A stretch of 25,732 nucleotides of DNA, from assembly GCA_021806125.1 (NCBI GenBank), contig JAJZYC010000005.1:1-25732 (forward strand). Reading direction: 5' to 3'. Both the position numbers and the translations under genes were made by a program. Origin of the DNA: a bacterium. Its GTDB lineage: Bacteria > SZUA-79 > Acidulodesulfobacterales > Acidulodesulfobacteraceae. The notes below the pieces were generated by a model. It did not search any database and was not told the DNA's origin. It was given only the letters and a program-made list of their open reading frames with translations. Positions 23,908 to 25,732 of this stretch are shown here, piece by piece (position 1 is the stretch's first letter; each line of letters opens with the position of its first letter).

Positions 23908-24920
23908 ACTTAAATATATTGTGGTTTATTCTTGTAGCGGTTCTTATTCTGGGATGGTCGGTTATGGACGGTTTCGACTACGGCGTAGGCGGACTGTTAA
24001 ATTTTATAGCTAAAAACGATAAAGAAAAAAGATACGTTATGAACGCCATAGGACCTGTTTGGGAAGGAAACCAGGTCTGGCTGATACTTGGCGGCGGCGC
24101 GGTTTTTGCAGCTTTTCCTTTAGTTTATGCATCTATTTTCAGCGGATTTTATCTTGCAATGATGTTAGTCGTCTGGCTAATAATATTCAGGGCTGTATCT
24201 TTCGAGTTCAGAAGCAAAGTCGAAAGCGCAGGCTGGAGGAAGTTCTGGGATGCCGATATTACGGTTACCGGTTTAGGCATCGCTCTCCTGCTCGGCGTGG
24301 CCATCGCTAACGTCTTAATGGGCGTACCGCTTAATAAAGACCATGTAGATTACCAGTCCCTGTTCAGCCTTTTAAATATTTTCGGATTAGCCGGAGGGCT
24401 TGTATCGCTGTCGATGTTTTTAATGCACGGCTCGGCATATCTGATTATGAAAACAGAAGGGGAAGTTCAGCAAAGGTCAAGAGTTTTTGCAAAATGGTTT
24501 GCAGTCCTGTATATAGTGTTTACCCTGCTGTTTTTACTGATTTCTCCGATATTCGCGCCGAGACTTCTTAGCAACAGCTTTGGCATTATAGGGGATATCG
24601 TTCCGGTTATAATGATTATCGGCGGGATAGGCGTTATTTTAACTGCGGGGTCTTCGAACGACGTTAAACCGTTCGCTTATTCTATAGCAGGCATTTTGGG
24701 AGCGGTCGCAAGTATGGCTGTCGGGGTATTTCCCGATATCGTACCTTCTTCGATTAATCCTGAATACAGTTTAAACATATATAATTCCGCTTCTAATCAT
24801 CTAACGCTTTTAGTTATGCTGATAGCGACCCTTATAGGTCTGCCGTTGGTTTTAATATATGCAATTTACGCATATAAAAAGTTCGGATTAAAGGTAAAAA
24901 TGGACGAAAGCAGTTATTAA
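23904..24920 (+). CDS. cydB: Cytochrome bd ubiquinol oxidase subunit II
   Basis: Second subunit of cytochrome bd, a structural partner of CydA with about eight or nine membrane helices; 338 residues, normal for the family. Characteristic stretches are VMDGFDYGVGG (20-30), GPVWEGNQVWLILGGGAVFAAFP (about 50-72, with Glu in place of the Asp of E. coli PHWDGNQVW), FRSKVES and the late MFPDIVPSS-like VGVFPDIVPSSINP. A very strong AAGGAGGTG lies within the end of cydA and the genes overlap by four bases, so synthesis is coupled. No small CydX-like gene is found between cydB and the terminator that begins 34 bases later. Heme for the complex would come from the Ahb pathway encoded upstream. Confidence 0.95.
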   Translation: MNLNILWFILVAVLILGWSVMDGFDYGVGGLLNFIAKNDKEKRYVMNAIGPVWEGNQVWLILGGGAVFAAFPLVYASIFSGFYLAMMLVVWLIIFRAVSFEFRSKVESAGWRKFWDADITVTGLGIALLLGVAIANVLMGVPLNKDHVDYQSLFSLLNIFGLAGGLVSLSMFLMHGSAYLIMKTEGEVQQRSRVFAKWFAVLYIVFTLLFLLISPIFAPRLLSNSFGIIGDIVPVIMIIGGIGVILTAGSSNDVKPFAYSIAGILGAVASMAVGVFPDIVPSSINPEYSLNIYNSASNHLTLLVMLIATLIGLPLVLIYAIYAYKKFGLKVKMDESSY

Positions 24921-24953
24921 TTTATTTCTCGATTTTGTTTTGACCTTTATCCA

Positions 24954-25005
24954 ATGCCCTATAATTAAATTAACCCCCCTTAATTTTTTATAGGGCATTT
25001 TTTTT
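24954..25005 (+). terminator. Intrinsic terminator of cydAB
   Basis: ATGCCCTATAA (from 24954) pairs with TTATAGGGCAT (24988-24998), with extra AT pairing toward a CCCCCC loop at 24974-24979, followed by eight T residues (24998-25005). It lies 34 bases after the cydB stop and separates cydAB from the regulator gene, which therefore needs its own promoter. Confidence 0.88.
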
Positions 25006-25015
25006 GCCGTTTATA

Positions 25016-25021
25016 TATAAT
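25016..25021 (+). promoter_or_regulatory. -10 box of the Rrf2-family gene promoter
   Basis: A perfect TATAAT sits between the cydAB terminator and the regulator gene, about 40 bases before its ATG. No good -35 is visible at the right distance because the terminator occupies that space. The placement before the palindrome at 25029-25045 supports an autoregulated promoter. Confidence 0.4.
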
Positions 25022-25028
25022 AAAATAC

Positions 25029-25045
25029 AAGACAAATTTTATCTT
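25029..25045. promoter_or_regulatory. Operator-like palindrome before the Rrf2-family gene
   Basis: AAGACAAA, T, TTTATCTT matches at 7 of 8 arm positions and begins 7 bases after the -10 box, over the likely transcription start. It shares length and AAGA/TCTT ends with the core of the cydA-promoter palindrome (22160-22176). Autoregulation by the Rrf2 protein is the likely meaning. Confidence 0.45.
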
Positions 25046-25061
25046 AATTCGAGGTGTTCAT

Positions 25062-25496
25062 ATGAATATTTCAAGAGCCAGCGATTATGCTATACGCGGA
25101 CTGGTATATATGGCAAAAAAGCCTGCGGGAACGGTATGTTTCGTAAAAGATATAGCTAAAAACACGAATTCGCCGGCTTCTTTTATGTCGAAAATATTTC
25201 AAACGCTCGCTAAAAGCGGCCTTGTTCATTCTTTTATCGGAACAAAAGGCGGATTTACGTTTAACGCCCGCCCCGAGGATATTACTATAAAAATGGTCGT
25301 CGAAATTATAGACGGACCTGTCGTTCTGAACAGATGCGTGGTTAATAAATCTTCCTGCCAGGACGTAGGCAATTGCGACGTGCACTTTATGTGGCTCGAT
25401 ATTCAAAAAATGCTGACGAAAGCCCTAAGCTCTTATTCTATAGCCGATTTTGCAGCCTATAAAAAGGGAATATGTGATAAAAAGATGTCAGATTAA
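25062..25496 (+). CDS. Rrf2-family transcriptional regulator, probable Fe-S sensor (NsrR/IscR-like)
   Basis: DNA-binding regulator of 144 residues. The N-terminal winged helix-turn-helix starts with MNISRASDYAIRGLVYMA, typical of the family, with the recognition helix near residues 36-52 and a wing at GTKGGFTF. Three cysteines, Cys92-x6-Cys99-x5-Cys105, lie where IscR, NsrR and RirA bind their clusters, so the protein probably senses NO, oxygen or Fe-S status. Additional Cys26 and Cys138 are not family ligands. GAGGTG is 5 bases upstream of the ATG. Upstream is cydAB; downstream, convergent, is a RIC-type gene. That company favours an NsrR-like nitric oxide or oxygen response over Fe-S biogenesis control, but the exact signal cannot be fixed from sequence. 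Confidence 0.88.
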   Translation: MNISRASDYAIRGLVYMAKKPAGTVCFVKDIAKNTNSPASFMSKIFQTLAKSGLVHSFIGTKGGFTFNARPEDITIKMVVEIIDGPVVLNRCVVNKSSCQDVGNCDVHFMWLDIQKMLTKALSSYSIADFAAYKKGICDKKMSD

Positions 25497-25563
25497 TTTT
25501 CCTATAAACTGTTATTAATTATTGCAGCATTATTAGGCGGAAAATAAAATCTGACGCCTTTTT
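25487..25563 (+). terminator. Possible terminator structure after the Rrf2-family gene
   Basis: GTCAGATTAATTTT (25487-25500, overlapping the stop codon) pairs imperfectly with AAAATAAAATCTGAC (25541-25555). A smaller alternative is AGGCG (25535-25539) with CGCCT (25555-25559). Both end just before a T-run at 25559-25563. The large loop and short stem make this only a fair candidate; it lies between convergent genes where a terminator is expected. Confidence 0.35.
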
Positions 25564-25587
25564 CTTTGACGCCGATTTGAATTATGT

Positions 25588-25732
25588 TTAGATTTTTTTA
25601 AAAAGAATATTGTTTTCCATGTGAACGTGAATCATTATATCGTCCGAAATATTCTTCAGCAGTTCGTATGCATGCCTATAAGAAGCACAGGCGTCTTTAG
25701 GAACCGAATAGCCGGAGCTTAAAAAAAGCATT
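25588..25732 (-). CDS. ric: C-terminal part of a RIC/YtfE/ScdA-type di-iron repair protein (truncated by window edge)
   Basis: On the - strand a frame is open from the right edge to TAA at 25588-25590, giving 47 residues with no start needed inside the window; the ATG at 25729-25731 is probably internal. The peptide has PKDACASYRHAYELL followed by a helix with DDIMIHVHMENNILFKK, which matches the last two helices of the hemerythrin-like domain in RIC (YtfE, ScdA, DnrN), where the His and Glu in HxxxEN bind the di-iron centre. These proteins repair Fe-S clusters damaged by nitric oxide or peroxide. It converges on the Rrf2-family gene, a pairing common for NO-responsive regulators. Because only about a fifth of the protein is visible, a different hemerythrin-domain protein remains possible. 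Confidence 0.68.
   Translation of the reverse strand, partial: MLFLSSGYSVPKDACASYRHAYELLKNISDDIMIHVHMENNILFKKI

Noticed and set aside
1..25732. CRISPR arrays, tRNA or rRNA genes, and transposases
   Set aside because: I looked for regularly spaced repeats, cloverleaf-like sequences and transposase-like proteins and saw none.

Overview
The window comes from a moderately AT-rich bacterial chromosome and carries mostly housekeeping genes, nearly all on the + strand. The siroheme-dependent heme pathway (AhbC and AhbD), the CobA-HemD fusion, HemX next to HemA, and a short-loop cytochrome bd together suggest an anaerobic or microaerophilic bacterium of the former Deltaproteobacteria or a related lineage. 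This placement is inference from gene content; the window has no rRNA or other decisive marker.

Layout. 1-2667: a two-gene EmrAB-type drug efflux unit, with emrA cut by the left edge. 2779-9758: penicillin-binding protein 1A, the molybdopterin enzyme MoaA, DNA gyrase subunit A (TTG start) and glycerol-3-phosphate dehydrogenase GpsA. 9826-10891: an OsmC-family protein and an AMMECR1-family protein. 10891-18952: a tetrapyrrole cluster (precorrin-2 dehydrogenase, HemX-like membrane protein, hemA, hemC, cobA-hemD, ahbC, ahbD). The cobA-hemD gene is bracketed by two different imperfect inverted repeats of the dispersed intergenic type. 18960-22070: a small RDD membrane protein and DNA polymerase I. 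22071-22491: a very AT-rich 421-base gap holding a strong promoter, a palindrome and an apparently unattached full-length Shine-Dalgarno sequence. 22492-24920: cydAB, ending in a clear terminator. 25062-25496: an Rrf2-family regulator with three cysteines. 25588-25732: on the - strand, the C-terminus of a RIC/YtfE-type di-iron repair protein, cut by the right edge.

How they work together. HemA starts from glutamyl-tRNA; HemC and HemD make uroporphyrinogen III; CobA and the precorrin-2 dehydrogenase lead to sirohydrochlorin and siroheme; AhbC and AhbD carry out the last steps to heme after siroheme decarboxylation. The genes for 5-aminolevulinate aminotransferase (hemL), porphobilinogen synthase (hemB) and siroheme decarboxylase (ahbA/B) are not in the window. 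The heme product is needed by the cytochrome bd encoded just downstream.

The right end looks like an oxygen/nitric-oxide response module: a bd oxidase (a family often NO-tolerant), an Fe-S-type Rrf2 regulator, and a RIC-type repair protein. Similar AAGA...TCTT palindromes lie just downstream of the -10 boxes of both cydA and the regulator gene, which suggests shared control. The most unusual signals are this shared operator candidate, the free-standing Shine-Dalgarno in the cydA leader, and substitutions at normally invariant residues in CydA, PolA and PBP1A.
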